From Aristolochia californica (lineage: Eukaryota; Streptophyta; Magnoliopsida; Piperales; Aristolochiaceae), in contig JARWKL010000004.1 of assembly GCA_029961685.1 (NCBI GenBank), positions 17,296,348-17,360,347 on the forward strand: 64,000 bases of DNA, written 5' to 3'. The position numbers were made by a program, and so were the translations under genes. The first letter of the stretch is position 1. Every line of letters begins with the position of its first letter. Shown here one piece after another: positions 40,081 to 52,069 of the stretch. The notes beneath the pieces are model-generated. The model had not been told where the DNA came from, ran no database searches, and worked only from the letters and a program-made list of their open reading frames with translations.

Positions 40081-43000
40081 TCATTTGGTTTCGATCTATT
40101 TGCCTTTTATATCTTTTTTGTTTACAAGATGAAGGGAAAGTGAAAACTCAAATTTTGATTTAAGAAAAAAGTATTCATCTAAAATGGAAATGCACAATGC
40201 ACAAATGTAGAGAGAGATAAATCCAAATAGTATCTGTAATTTTTAGGGATTGTAAACTATTTTTAGTTTTTATATATTAGTTTTTCCAATCGTTAGGAAA
40301 AGGGGGAGGTGGGGGATTTTTAACTGAGTGTTGACTCCCAATCCTTAAGTCTTTCCTTAAAAAAATATACCCTGTAACGAATGATAAATCACTTTACAAT
40401 CATCAATGATCGTTAAGTCAGATTTTTTTAAATGTGCAAAATAATGACTTGTTTGACTCGGGTAAATATCCCACCGCACGTTCACATGAAAATTTAATGA
40501 GCGTTTGTTATTCTTTTTAAAAGGTTTGGATCCATAGGTCATTTGCCTCTTTAACATGTTTCAAGCATGCATATCCATTTTTTAAAACAAGTGTAGAAAA
40601 ATCTTTTTCTTATAAAATTCCAAGTTATTAGGGTTGAACAAGAGGAATTTCCCAAACTTGGATAATAAAACTTTTGTGTTCATTTGTGGTGTGTTAATAA
40701 TTTTTCTTTACTTACATTTTTTATTTTTCCATACATAAACTCTAAAATTTTCATTTTGTGGTGGTCTATTTGCCTTTTATCTCGTTTTTGTTTATGAGAT
40801 GGAGGGAAAGTTAGAAGCAAAGTTTTTATTTAAAAAAAAGGTATACATCTAAAATGGAAATGCACAATGCACAAATGTAGAGAGAGATAATTCCAAAAAG
40901 TGTCTTCAATTTTTAGGGATTGGAAACTCTTTTTAGTTTTTATATATTAGGTTTTACAATTGTTGGGAAAAGGGGAAGTCACGAGATTTTTAACTGAGTG
41001 TTGAATCCCAATCCATAAGTCATTCCTTACAAAAATATGGCTCGTTATGCATCATGATAAATCACTTTACAAACATCTATGACCTTCAAGTCAGTTTTTT
41101 GTAAATGAGCAAAATAATGGCTTGTTTTACTCGGGTAAATATCCCACCGCACGTTCACTTGAGAATTTAATGAGCGTTTTTTATTCTCTTTAAAAGGTTT
41201 GGATCCATAGGTCATTTGCATCTTTTACTCTTTTCTAGCATGCATATCCATTTTTTAAAACATGTGTAGAAAAATCTCTTTCTTATAAAATTCCAAGCAA
41301 TTAGGGTTGAACTAGTGGAATTTTCCAAAGTTGGATAACAAAACTTTTGCGTTCATTTCTGGTTTGTGAATGAATTTTCTTTACTTACATTTTTTATTGC
41401 TTTAAATTTTTTCCATACAAAAACTCTTAAATATTCATTTTGTTTTGATCTATGTGCCTTTTATTTCTTTTTCGTTTACTAGATGAAGGGAAAGTGGAAT
41501 CTCAAGTTCTGTTTTAAAAAAAAAGTATAGGTCTAAAATGGAAATACATAATGCACAAATGTAGAGAGAGATTATTCCAAAAAGTGCCTGTAATTTTTAG
41601 GGATTGTAAACTCTTTTTAGTTTTTCTTTATTAGGTTTTGCAGGGAGGCGGGGAATTTTTAACTGAGTGATGACTCCCAGCCTGTTACGCATGAAAAAAC
41701 ACTTCACAATCATGAATGATCGTTAGGTCAGCTATTTAAAAATGGGAAAAATAATGGCTTGTTTGACTCGGGTAAATATTCCACCGCACGTTCACTTGAG
41801 AATTTAATGAGCGTTTGTTAGTCTCTTAAAGATTTGGATCCATAGGTCATTTGCTTCTTTAACATGTTTCAAGCATGCATATCCATTTTTTAAAACATGT
41901 GTAGAAAAATATCTTTCTTATACAATTCCAAGCAATTTGGGTTGAACTAGTGGAATTTCCAAAACTTGGATAACGAAACTTTTGTGTTCATTTGTGGTGT
42001 GTGAATAAATTTCCTTCACTTACATTTTTTATTGTTTTAAATTTTTTCCATATATAAACTCTAAAATTTTCATTTTGTTGTGATCTATTTGCCTTTTATA
42101 TCTTTTTCTTGTAAGAGATGAAGAGAAAGTGAAAACTCTACTTTTGATTTAAAAAAAAAATAATATATATGAAATGGAAACGGACAATGCACAAATGTAA
42201 AGAGAGATAATTCCAAAAAGTGTATGTAATTTTTATGGATTGTAAAATCTTTTTAGTTTTTATATTTAAGGTTTTTCTACCGTGGGGAAAAGGAGGTGAG
42301 GAGGGATTTTTAACTTTGTGTTGGCTCCCTTTCCACAAGTCTTTCCTTACAAAAATATAGCAAGTAACGCATGATAAATCACTTTACAATCATCTATGAT
42401 CTTTAGACCAACTTTTTGTAAATGGGCAAAATAATTGCTATATTTACTCGGGTAAATATCCCATCGCACGTTCACTTAAGAATTTAATGAACATATGTTA
42501 TTCTCTTTAAAAGGTTTGGATCCTTAGGTCATTTTCATCTTTAACATGTTTCAAGCATGCATATCCATTTTTTATAACATGTATAGAAAAATCTCTTTCT
42601 TATAAAATTTCAAGCTATTAGGGTTGAAGTAATGGAATTTCCCAAACTTGGATAACAAAACTTTTGTGTTCATTTGTGGTGTGGGAATAAATTTTCTTTA
42701 CATACATTTGTTATTGCTTTAAATTGTTTCAATACTTAAACTCTTAAATTTTCATTTTGTTGTGATCTATTTGCCTTTTATCTCTTTTTTATTTATGAGA
42801 TGAAGGGAAAGTGAAAACTAATGTTTTGATTTAAGAAAGAAGTATATATGTAAAATGGAAATGCACAATGCACAAATGTAGAGAGAGATGATTCCAAAAA
42901 GTGTCTGTAATTTGTAGGGATTGTAAACTCTTTTTAGTTTTTATGTACTAGGTTTTGCAATCATCAGGAAAAGGGGGAGGCAAGGGTTTTGTAACTATGT

Positions 43001-45900
43001 GTTGACTCCCAATACATCAGTCATTCCGTACAAAAATATAACCCGTTATGCATGATAAATTATTTTGGATTCATCTATGATCGTTAGGCAGCTTTTTGAA
43101 AATGGGCAACATAATGGTTTGTTTGACTCGGGTAAATATCCCACCACACGTTAACTTGAGAATTTAATGAGCGTTTGTTATTCACTTTATAAGGTTTGAA
43201 TCTATAGGTCATTTGCACTTTTTACATGATTCAAGCTTGCATATCCAATTTTTAAAACAAGTGTAGAAAAATCTCTTTCTTATAAAATTCCAAGCTATTA
43301 GGGTTGAACGGATGGAATTTTTCAAACTTGGAAAAAAAAAACTTCTGTGTTCATTTGTTGTCTGTGAATAAATTTTATTTACTTACATTCGTTAATGCTT
43401 TAAATTTTTTTTTTTGCATAAACTCTAAAATTTCATTTTGTTGTTATCTATTTGCCTTTTATCTCTTTTTTGTTTACGAGATGAAGGGAAAGTAAAAACT
43501 CAAGTTTTGATTTAAGAAATAAGTATACTTCTAAAATGAAAATACACAATGCACAAATGTAGAGAGAGATAATTCCAAATAGTGTCTGTAATTTTTAGGG
43601 ATTGTAAACTTTTTTTAGTTTTTATATATTAGGTTTTCCAATCATCGGGAAAAGAGGGTGGCGGGGGATTTTTTCCTGAGTGTTGACTCCCAATCCTTAA
43701 GTCATTCCTTAAAAAAATTTAGCCTGTTTCGTTATGTCAGATTTTTGTAAATGGGCAAAATAATTGCTTGTTTGACTCGGGTAAATATCTAACCGCACGT
43801 GCACATGAAAACTTATTGAGCGTTTGTTATTCTCTTTAAAAGGTTTGGATCCATAGGTTATTTGCATCTTTAACATGTTTCAAGCATGCATATCCATTTT
43901 TTAAAACATGTGTAGAAAAATCTCTGTCTTATAAAATTCCAAATTATAAGGGTTGAACAAGTGGAATTTCCCAAACTTGGATAACAAAACTTTTGTGTGC
44001 ATTTGTGGTGTGTTAATAATTTTTCTTTACATAAATTTTTTATTTTTCCCTACATAAACTCTAAAATTTTCATTTTGTGGTGATCTATTTGGCTATTATC
44101 TCGTTTTTGTTTATGAGATGAAGGGAAAGTGAAAACCCAAGTTTTTATGTAAGAAAAAAGTATACATATAAAATGGAAATGTGCAATGTTCAAATGTAGA
44201 GACAGATAATTCCAAACATTATCTTTAATTTTTAGGGATTGTAAACTCTTTTTAGTTTTTATATATTAAGTTTTGCAATCGTCGGGAAAAGGGTGAGGCA
44301 CGGGATTTTTAACTGAGTGTTGACTCCCAATCCATAAGTCATTCCTTACAAAAATATATCCCATTACACAGGATAAATCACTTTACAAACATCTATGACT
44401 GTCAAATCAGTTTTTTGTAAATGTGCAAAATAATGGCTTGTTTTACTTGGGTAAATATCCCACCGCATGTTCAATTGAGAATTTAATGAGCGTTTGTTAT
44501 TCTCTTTAAAAGGTTTGGATCCATATGTCATTTGAATCTTTAACATATTTCAATCATGCATATCCATTTTTTAAAACATGTGTAGAAAAATCTTTTTCTT
44601 TTAAAATTCCAGCAATTAGGGTTGAACTTTTGGAATTTCCCAAACATCGATAACAAAACTTTTGTGTTCATTTGTGGTGTGTGAATAAATTTTTCTTACT
44701 TACATTTTTTATTGCCTTAAACTTTTTCCAAACATAAACTCTAAAATTTTCATTTTGTTGTGAATAATTTGCCTTTTATCTCTTTTTTGTTTACAAGATG
44801 ATGGGAAAGTGAAAACTAAAGATTTGATTTAAGCAAAAAGTATACATCTAAAAAGGAAATGCACAATGCCCAAATATAGAGAGAGATAATTCCAAAAAGT
44901 GTCTGCAATTTCTAGGGATTGTAAACTCTTTTTTGTTTTTGTATATTAGGTTTTGCAATAGTCGGGAAAAGGGGGACACGGGGGATTTTTAACTGAGTGT
45001 TGTTGACTCCCAATCCATAAGTCATTCCATAAAAAAATATAGCCCATTACGCAAGATATATCACTTTACAATCGTCGATGATCATAAGGTCAGCTTTTTG
45101 TAAATGGGCAAAATAATGGCTTGTTTAACTCAGAGAAATATTCCACCACACAATCACTTGAGAATTTAATGAGCATTTGTTATTCTCTTTAAAAGGTTTG
45201 GATCCATAGGTCATTTGCATCTTTAACGTGATTCAAGCATGCAGATCTATTTTTTTAAACATGTTTACAAAAAAAATTTCTTATAAAAATCCAAGCAATT
45301 AGGGTTGAACTAATGGAATTTCCCAAACTTGGATAATAAAACTTTTGTGTTTTTTGTGATGTGTGAATAAATTAACTTTACTTACATTTTTTATTTCTTT
45401 AAATTTTTTCCATTCATAAACTCTAAAATTTTCATTTTTTTGTAATCTATTTGCCTTTTATCTCTTTTTTGTTAGCGAGATGAAGGGAAAGTGAAAACTT
45501 AAATTTTGATTGAAGAAAAAAGTATACTTCTAAAATGGAAATTCACAAAGCACAAATGTAGAGAGAGATAATTCTAAAAAGTTTCTTTAAATTCTCGGGA
45601 TTGTAAACTCTTTTTAGTTTTTATATATTAGTTTTTGCAATAGTCGGGAAAAGGGGGAGGCGGGGTATTTTAAACTGAGTGTTGACTCCCAATCCATAAG
45701 TCATTCCTTACAAAAATTTAGATCATTACGCATTATAAATCAATTTATCATCTATGATCGTTAAGTCAGCCTGTTTTAAATGGGAACTATAATGGCTTGT
45801 TTGACTCGGGGAAATATACCACAGCACGTCCACTTGAGAATTTAATGAGCGTTTGTTATTCTCTTTAAAAAGTTTAAATCCATAGGTCATTTGCTTCTTT
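40072..45900 (-). repeat. - arm of the ~5.8 kb inverted duplication
   Basis: Collinear, in reverse orientation, with 12.3-18.14 kb. Paired anchors are 17889/40318, 17221/40988, 16565/41657, 15901/42308, 15227/42988, 14547/43671, 13877/44307, 13197/44987 and 12517/45668. The arm begins exactly at the orientation switch. Beyond 45.9 kb the match to the + arm stops and the trimer starts over, because the unit at 46337 matches 13877 and not 11837. Confidence 0.82.
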
Positions 45901-48900
45901 AACATGTTTCAAGAATGCATATCCATTTTTTTAAAATCTAAATAGAAAAAACTCTTTCTTATAAAATTCCAACTATTGGGGTTGAACTAGTGGAATTTCC
46001 CAAACTTGGATAACAAAACTTTTGAGTTCATTTTTGGCGTGTTAATAATTTTTCTTTACTTACATTTTTTTATTTTTCCATACGTAAAATCTAAAATTTT
46101 CATTTTGTTGTGATCTTTTTGCCTTTTATCTCGTTTTTGTTTATGAGATGAAGCGAAAGTGAAAACCCTAGTTTTTATTTAAGAAAACAGTATACATCTA
46201 AAATGGAAATGCACAATGCACAAACGTAGAGGGAAATAATTCCTAAAAGTGTTTGTAATTTCTAGGGATTGTAAACTCCTTTTAGTTTTTATATATTAGG
46301 TTTTGCAATCGTCGGGAAAAGGGGGAGGCACGGGATTTTTAATAGAGTGTTGACTCCCTATTCATAAGTCATTCCTTACAAAAATATAGCGCATTACACA
46401 TGATAAATCACTTTAAAAAAATCTATGATCGCCGAGTAACTTTTTTGTAAATGTGCAAAATAATGGCTTGTTTTACTTAGTTAAATATCCCACCGCACGT
46501 TCAGTTGAGAATTTAATGAGCGTTTGTTACTCTTTAAAAGATTTGGATCCATATGTCATTTGCATCTTTAACATATTTCAAGCATGCAATCAATTTTTTA
46601 AGACATGTGTAGAAAAATCTCTTTCTTTTAAAATTCCATGCAATTAGTGTTGAACTTTTGAAATTTCCCAAACTTCGATAACAAAACTTTTGTGTTCATT
46701 TGTGGTGTGTGAATAAATTTTCCTTATTTACATTTTTTATTGCTTTAAAATTTTTCCAAACATAAACTTTAAAATTTTCATTTTGTTGTGATCAATTTGC
46801 CTTTTATCTCTTTTTTGTTTACAAGATGATGGGAAAGTGAAAACCATTGCTTTGATTTCAGAAAAAAGTATACATCTAAAAAGGAAATCCACAATGCACA
46901 AATGTAGAGAGAGATAATTCCAAAAAGTGTTTATAATTTCTAGGGATTGTAAACTCTTTTTTTTTTTATATATTAGGTTTTGCAATCGTCGGGAAAAGGG
47001 GGAGGCGGGGGATTTTTAACTGAGTGTTGACTCCCAATCCATAAGTCATTCCATAAAAAAATATAGCCCATTACGCATGTTAAATAATGTTACAATCGTC
47101 GATGATCGTAAGGTCAGCTTTTTGTAAATGGGCAACTCAGGCAAATATCCCACCACACAATCACTTGAGAATTTAATGAGCATTTTTTATTCTCTTTGAA
47201 AGGTGTGGATCCATAGGTCATTTGCATCTTTAACATGATTCAAGCATGCAAATCCATTTTTTTAAACATGTGTAGAAAAATTTATTTCTAATAAAACTCC
47301 AAGCAATTAGGGTTGAACTAATGGAATTTCCCAAACTTGGATAACAAAACTTTTGTGTTTTTTTGTGGTGTGTGAATAAATTTTATTTACTTAAATTTTT
47401 TATTTCTTTAAATTTTTTCCATAAATAAACTCTAAAATTTTTATTTTGTTGTGATCTATTTGCCTTTTATCTCTTTTTTGTTAACGAGATGAAGGGAAAG
47501 TGAAAACTTAAATTTTCATCGCAGAACAAAGTATACTTCTAAAATGGAAATGCACAAAGCACAAATGTAGAGAGAGATAATTCCAAAAAGTTTCTTCAAA
47601 TTCTTTGGATTTTAAACTCTTTTTAGTTTTTATATATTAATTTTGGCAATCGTCGGGAAAAGGGGGAGGCAGAGTATTTTAAACCGAGTGTTGACTCCCA
47701 ATCCATAAGTCATTGCTTACAAAAATTTACCCAGTTACACATTATAGATCCATTGACAATAATCTATGATTGTTAGGTCAGCCTTTTTTAAATGGGCAAT
47801 ATAATGGTTTGATTGACTCGGGTAAATATCCCACCGCACGTTCACTTGAGAATTTAATGAGTGTTTGTTATTCTCATTAAAAGGTTTGGATCCATAGGTC
47901 ATTTGATTTTTTAACATGTTTCAAGCAAGCATATCCATTTTTTAAAACATGAATAGGAAAATATCTTTCTTATAAAATCCAAGGTATTAGGGTTGAACAA
48001 GTGGAATTTCCCAAACTTGGATAACATAACTTTTCTATTCATTTGTGGACTGTTAATAATTTTTCTTTACTTACATTTTTTAGTTTTCCATGCATCAAAT
48101 CTACAATTTTCATTTTGTTGTGATCTTTTTTCCTTTTATCTCGTTTTCGTTTATGAGATGAAACGAAAGTGAAAACCCTAGTTTTTATTTAAGAAAAAAG
48201 TATACATCTAAAATGAATTGCACAATGCACAAATGTAGAGAGAGATAATTCCAAACAGTGTCTGTAATTTTTAGGAATTGTAAACTCTTTTTAGTTTTTA
48301 AATTATAGGTTTTGTAATCGTCAGGAAAAGGAGGAGGCACGGGATTTTTAACTGAGTGTTGACTCCCAATCCATAAGTCCTTCCTTAAAAAAATATAGTT
48401 CGTTACGCATGATAAATCACTTTACAAACATCTATAACCATCAGGTCAGCATTTTGTAAATGGGCAAAATAATGGCTTGTTTTACTCAGGTAAATATCCT
48501 ACCGCACGTTCACTTAAGAATTTAATGAGCGTTTGTCATTCTCTTTAAAAGGTTTGGATCCATATGTCATTTGCATCTTTAACATATTTCAAGCATGCAT
48601 ATGCATTTTTTAAAACATGTGTAGAAAAATCCGTTTCATTTAAAATTCCAAGCTATTAGGGTTGACTTGTGGAATTTCCCAAACTTCGATAACAAAACTT
48701 TTGTGTTCATTTTTGGTGTGTGAATAAATTTTCTTGACTTAAATTTGTTTTTGCTTAAACTTTTTCCAAACATAAACTCTAAAATTTTCATTTTGTTGTG
48801 ATCAATTTGCCTTTTATCTCATTTTTGTTTACGAGAAGAAGGGAAAATGAAAACTCTAGTTTTGATTTAAGAAAATAGTATACATCTAAAATTGAAATGC

Positions 48901-50243
48901 ACAATGCACAAATGTAGAGAGAGATAATTCCAAAAAGTGTATGTAATTTCTAGGGATTGTAAACTCTTTTTATTTTCTATAAATTAGGTTTTGCAATTGT
49001 CAAAAAAAGTGGGAGGCGGGGGATTTTTAACTGAGTGTTGACTCCCAATCATAAAGTCATTCGATAAAAAAATATAGCCTATTATGGAAGATAAATCACT
49101 TTACAATCATCTACGATTGTTAGGTCAGCTTTTTTTAAATGGGCAAAATAATGGCTTGTTTGACTCGGATAAATATCCCACCACATAATCACTTGAGAAT
49201 TTAATGAGCGTTTGTTATTCTCTTTAAAAGGTTTGGATCCATAGGTAATTTGCATCTTTAAAATGATTCAAGCATGCATAACCCATTTTTTAAATATGTG
49301 TAGAAAAAAAATTTTCTAATAAAATTTCAAGCTATTAGGGTTGAACTAATGTAATTTCCCAAACTTGGATAACAAAACTTTTGTGTTCATTTGTGGTGTG
49401 TGAATAAATTTTCTTTACTTACATTTGTTATTTCTTTAAATTTTTTTCATACATAAACTCTAAAATTTTCATTTTTTTTGTGATCTATTTGCCTTTTATC
49501 TCTTTTTTGTTCACGAGATGAAGGAAAAGTGAAAACTCAAATTTTGATTGAAGAAGAAAGTGTACTTATAAAATTGAAATGCACAAAGCACAAATATAGA
49601 CAGAGATAATTCTAAAAAGTTTCTTTAATTTCTAGGGATTTTAAACTCTTTTTAGTTTTTATATATTAGTTTTTGCAATCGTCGGGAAAAGGGGGAGGAA
49701 GGGTATTTTAAACTGAGTGTTGTCTCCTAATCCATAAGTCATTCCTTAAAAAAAATAGCCCATTATGCTTGATAAATGAATTTAAAATCATCTATGATCG
49801 TTAAGTCAGCCTTTTTTAAATGGGCAATATAGTGGCTTGTTTGACTCAGGTAAATATCCCACCACACATTCACAAAAGAATTTAATGACCGTTTGTTATT
49901 CTCTTTAAAAGGTTTGGATCCATAGGTTATTTGCATCTTTAACATGTTTCAAGCATGCATATCCATTTTTTAAAACATGTGTAGAAAAATCTCTTTCTTT
50001 TAAAATTCCAAAGTATTAGGGTTGAACTCGTGGAATTTCCAAAACATGGATAACAAAATTTTTGCGATCATTTGTGGTGTGTGAATAAATTTTCATTACT
50101 TGTATTAGTTATTGCTTTAAATTTTTTCCATACATAAACTCTTAAAGTTTCATTTTGTTGTGATCTATTTGCCATTTCTCTCTTGTTTTTTTTACGAGAT
50201 GAAGGGAAAGTGAAAACTCATGTTTTGATTTAAGAAAAAAGTA
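43970..50243 (-). repeat. three tandem copies of a 3-monomer higher-order unit (~2.02 kb)
   Basis: Several independent variants recur every third monomer. TGTTAATAATTTTTC lies at 44011, 46040 and 48051; GAGGCACGGGATTTTT at 44.30, 46.33 and 48.33 kb; TATTTTAAAC(T/C)GAGTG at 45.67, 47.67 and 49.70; CCACCACACAATCACTTGAG or its ATAATCAC variant at 45.14, 47.15 and 49.18; and ATGATTCAAGCATGC-like sequence at 45.23, 47.23 and 49.26. Intervals are 1999-2032 bp. The third copy is cut by the retroelement. The same three-monomer unit occurs once on the + strand at about 12.3-14.2 kb. Confidence 0.85.
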
Positions 50244-50625
50244 AAAGAATAGACATACATATATTTATTTTGATATATAATTCTCCATATAAAGTCTAGT
50301 TGATAGCAAAAAATACCTCGGAATCGAAAGATTGCTACTGCTGCTCAACCTTTTTGCAATCTGACCTTCACTCATTTAAATATCTATATATCTCTGTAGA
50401 TAACTCCGATTGGAACAATTTTTATTTTTTTTTGTAAAGTAGACTCAAATATATTTTCATCAATATATATTTTGTAATATGAAAAACTTTTTATTGATGT
50501 ACAAAACAGCAAAGAAAACAACGGGTGTAGGGATTAAAAAATAATAACTAAGAACCTAGAGTTAAGATTTAGGGTTTAGAGAAAATGATCACATTTCCTC
50601 CGTGAGTTGACCAAGTCTAGTCATA
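50244..50625 (-). mobile_element. truncated second leader of the element
   Basis: Homologous to 52740-53110: GATAGCAAAAAATACCTCG, CTGTAGATAACTCCGATTGGA, GGGTTTAGAGAAAA and CCTCCGTGAGTTGACCAAG (+ reading) appear in the same order. It ends at 50244 against satellite within an AAAGAATA stretch, next to the shared GTA. Its missing remainder would have been a second interior and a third LTR. Confidence 0.8.
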
Positions 50626-50643
50626 GAACCTGCTTTGATACCA
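50626..50643 (-). other. second primer-binding site
   Basis: TGGTATCAAAGCAGGTTC, directly after the second LTR. It differs from the first PBS by one base (AAAGC for AGAGC). Its presence downstream of an LTR that is itself preceded by a PPT shows the tandem arrangement of the element. Confidence 0.87.
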
Positions 50644-51239
50644 TGTTGAATTTATGGAAAAGAGAAAGACTTCATTGACTTCAATAACTCGTTGTAATAA
50701 GAGAACATGAACCTCTATTTATAATAGAGGAAGGTAGTAGAATCCAATTACAATAAAACTACCCTTGTCCCAATTACACCCAAACTCTAACACTTAAGGT
50801 AAGTCCTAACATAATTAGGTAACTCAATATTGATAAAAGACAAATATAACTAAAACTAAAACTATTCTTGTTTGTGACCCTAAGATAAAGATACTTTTGT
50901 GAGTCCTTCTTGATCTTCCAATTGATGTGATAAGGATGCCAGCACTTGGTAATCATTGTGGGTCCTACTTCTTTTGGGTTTGGGCCCATCTTGTGGGCCT
51001 TCCTTGGTCGTTTGGGCTTGATCTTATCTTTCAACAATAAAAGGCAAAAATAACTCAAACTAAAACTCTTCTTTGACGTGACCATAAGATAAGATACTTT
51101 TGTGAGTCCTTCTTGATCTTCCAACTTATGTGATAAGGATACCAGCTCATGGTAATCATTGTGGGTCCTACTTCTTTTGCGCTTGGGCCCATCTTGTGGG
51201 CCTTCCTTGGTCGTGTGGGCTTGAGCTTATATATCAACA
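50644..51239 (-). repeat. second LTR, 596 bp, enlarged by internal duplication
   Basis: It begins TGTTGATATATAAGC at 51239 and ends AATTCAACA at 50644 on the - strand. It is about 160 bp longer than the other LTR because a block of about 203 bp is doubled: 50834-51036 and 51037-51239. Both copies contain GTGAGTCCTTCTTGATCTTCC-like sequence, TAATCATTGTGGGTCCTACT and an end in TCAACA (+ reading). The doubling gives a chance frame of 116 codons on the - strand with an internal repeat; it has no recognisable domain. Confidence 0.87.
50716..50723 (-). promoter_or_regulatory. putative TATA box of second LTR
   Basis: TATAAATA on the - strand within CCTCTATTTATAATAGAGG, at the same place relative to the LTR end as in the first LTR. 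Confidence 0.6.
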
Positions 51240-51257
51240 CCCCCCCTCAAGCTGGGG
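51240..51257 (-). other. polypurine tract next to second LTR
   Basis: On the - strand AGCTTGAGGGGGGG ends exactly where the LTR begins with TGTTGATATA. This is the normal position of the plus-strand primer site of an LTR retrotransposon, and it overlaps the pol stop codon. Confidence 0.85.
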
Positions 51258-51330
51258 GTGAGAGAACATCATGAACTCCCAGCTTGCTGAAAATGTTGTA
51301 TTGAATATTTTTTAATAAAATGGCACGTCT
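51247..51330 (-). pseudogene. remnant of Ty1/copia pol C-terminus (RNase H end)
   Basis: The - strand encodes SKLGVHDVLSPPA followed by a TGA stop (complement at 51247-51249). A short SKLGV-D segment, a proline/alanine run, stop codon and then the polypurine tract is the usual end of plant Ty1/copia pol. Upstream (above about 51335) the frame soon meets a stop and the rest of pol is absent. It is therefore a vestige of a once-coding ancestor and not a gene. Confidence 0.72.
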
Positions 51331-51340
51331 TCCAATATGC

Positions 51341-51610
51341 CTTCATCTTCCAATACTCCCCCTCACACTGTTGTGTCCTTCATTGAGGCCTTGTGGAATA
51401 ATATAAGTGAGAGTAAAAATCACTCCTAGCCGGTAAGCCATTGCTCCATACTCCAGTGCTAATGCTGGATGTAGGGCATATTCCATCTTCTATTGGTAGT
51501 GTGTCTATCAGCATTGAACTGAAGTGTCCACCACCATGTCCCTCCATAGGACAACGACTCTCAAGTGATAGGAGACATAAAAGACATTAAATGGGGGGGG
51601 ATGTAATAAT
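51341..51610. other. non-coding element interior, unassigned
   Basis: Unique-looking sequence with somewhat higher GC than the satellite, between the pol-tail remnant and the short tandem repeats. No open frame of note on either strand and no recognised motif. Confidence 0.45.
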
Positions 51611-51790
51611 AAGTTCCTCCGTCATGGACTTCCAACCACAAATATTTTGATCTTTTTGACGAGGATGAAGTTCCTCCGTCATGGACTTCCAACAAACTAC
51701 AACTCAGTTTGATCTTTTTGACGGGGATGAATTTCCTCCGTCATGGACTCCCAACCAAAAATAATTTTGATATTTTTTATTGAGTAAAAT
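51611..51790. repeat. three tandem repeats of ~57-62 bp
   Basis: AA(G/T)TTCCTCCGTCATGGACT begins at 51611, 51668 and 51730. Each is followed by a CCAAC-type segment and then TTTTGATCTTTTTGACG(A/G)GGATG or a decayed version of it. They lie in what would be the untranslated 3' part of the element. A G-run (on +, GGGGGGGG) precedes them at about 51592-51600. Confidence 0.82.
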
Positions 51791-52069
51791 AAATGATGAC
51801 ATGAGGCCACCTCTTCTTCAATTATAATGTCCCCAAAGAAACATAATAACTGCAATTGAATATAACACGACCATCGTCCAACACATATAACATGAACCAA
51901 AATAATACTTCTTGTAGAAGGACCCATGAAATAATCATAATCCGATATAAAAAAAATTTCTTAGATGCACAAGCTTCATCTTTTGTGGACCTCCTTTCTT
52001 GAATATTTTGGTCACATAAACTTATCCACAACATATGGAATAAATACCTCTTTCTTGAACTACTTGTAC
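51790..52069. other. non-coding interior between the two PPT-like sites
   Basis: Holds short frames of 76-86 codons on the - strand with no recognisable retroelement domain. Nothing further can be assigned. Confidence 0.45.

Larger units (their letters stand above)
40072..50243 (-). repeat. 680-bp satellite array, - orientation, left block
   Basis: Same monomer read in reverse: TTTTAACTGAGTGTTGACTC recurs near 40318, 40988, 41657, 42308, 42988, 43671, 44307, 44987, 45668, 46337, 47014, 47678, 48336, 49025 and 49706. Small deletions occur near 41645-41680, 43725 and 47140. The array stops within a monomer at AAGAAAAAAGTA (50243), where the retroelement begins. No gene is present. Confidence 0.96.

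Noticed and set aside
39857..40084. 75-codon - strand frame across the orientation switch
   Set aside because: It is a chance frame created by joining two oppositely oriented monomers; the start lies in the inverted side and the rest is the usual antisense frame.
262..50000. Dozens of 60-90 codon frames on both strands reported as possible genes
   Set aside because: They are the same sense and antisense segments of the 680-bp monomer recurring at monomer spacing, with frequent frameshifts and stops; none has a recognised domain or gene-like context.
50774..51124. 116-codon frame on the - strand in the second LTR
   Set aside because: It lies wholly within the LTR and its inner repeat simply reflects the 203-bp LTR duplication. 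No domain is recognisable.
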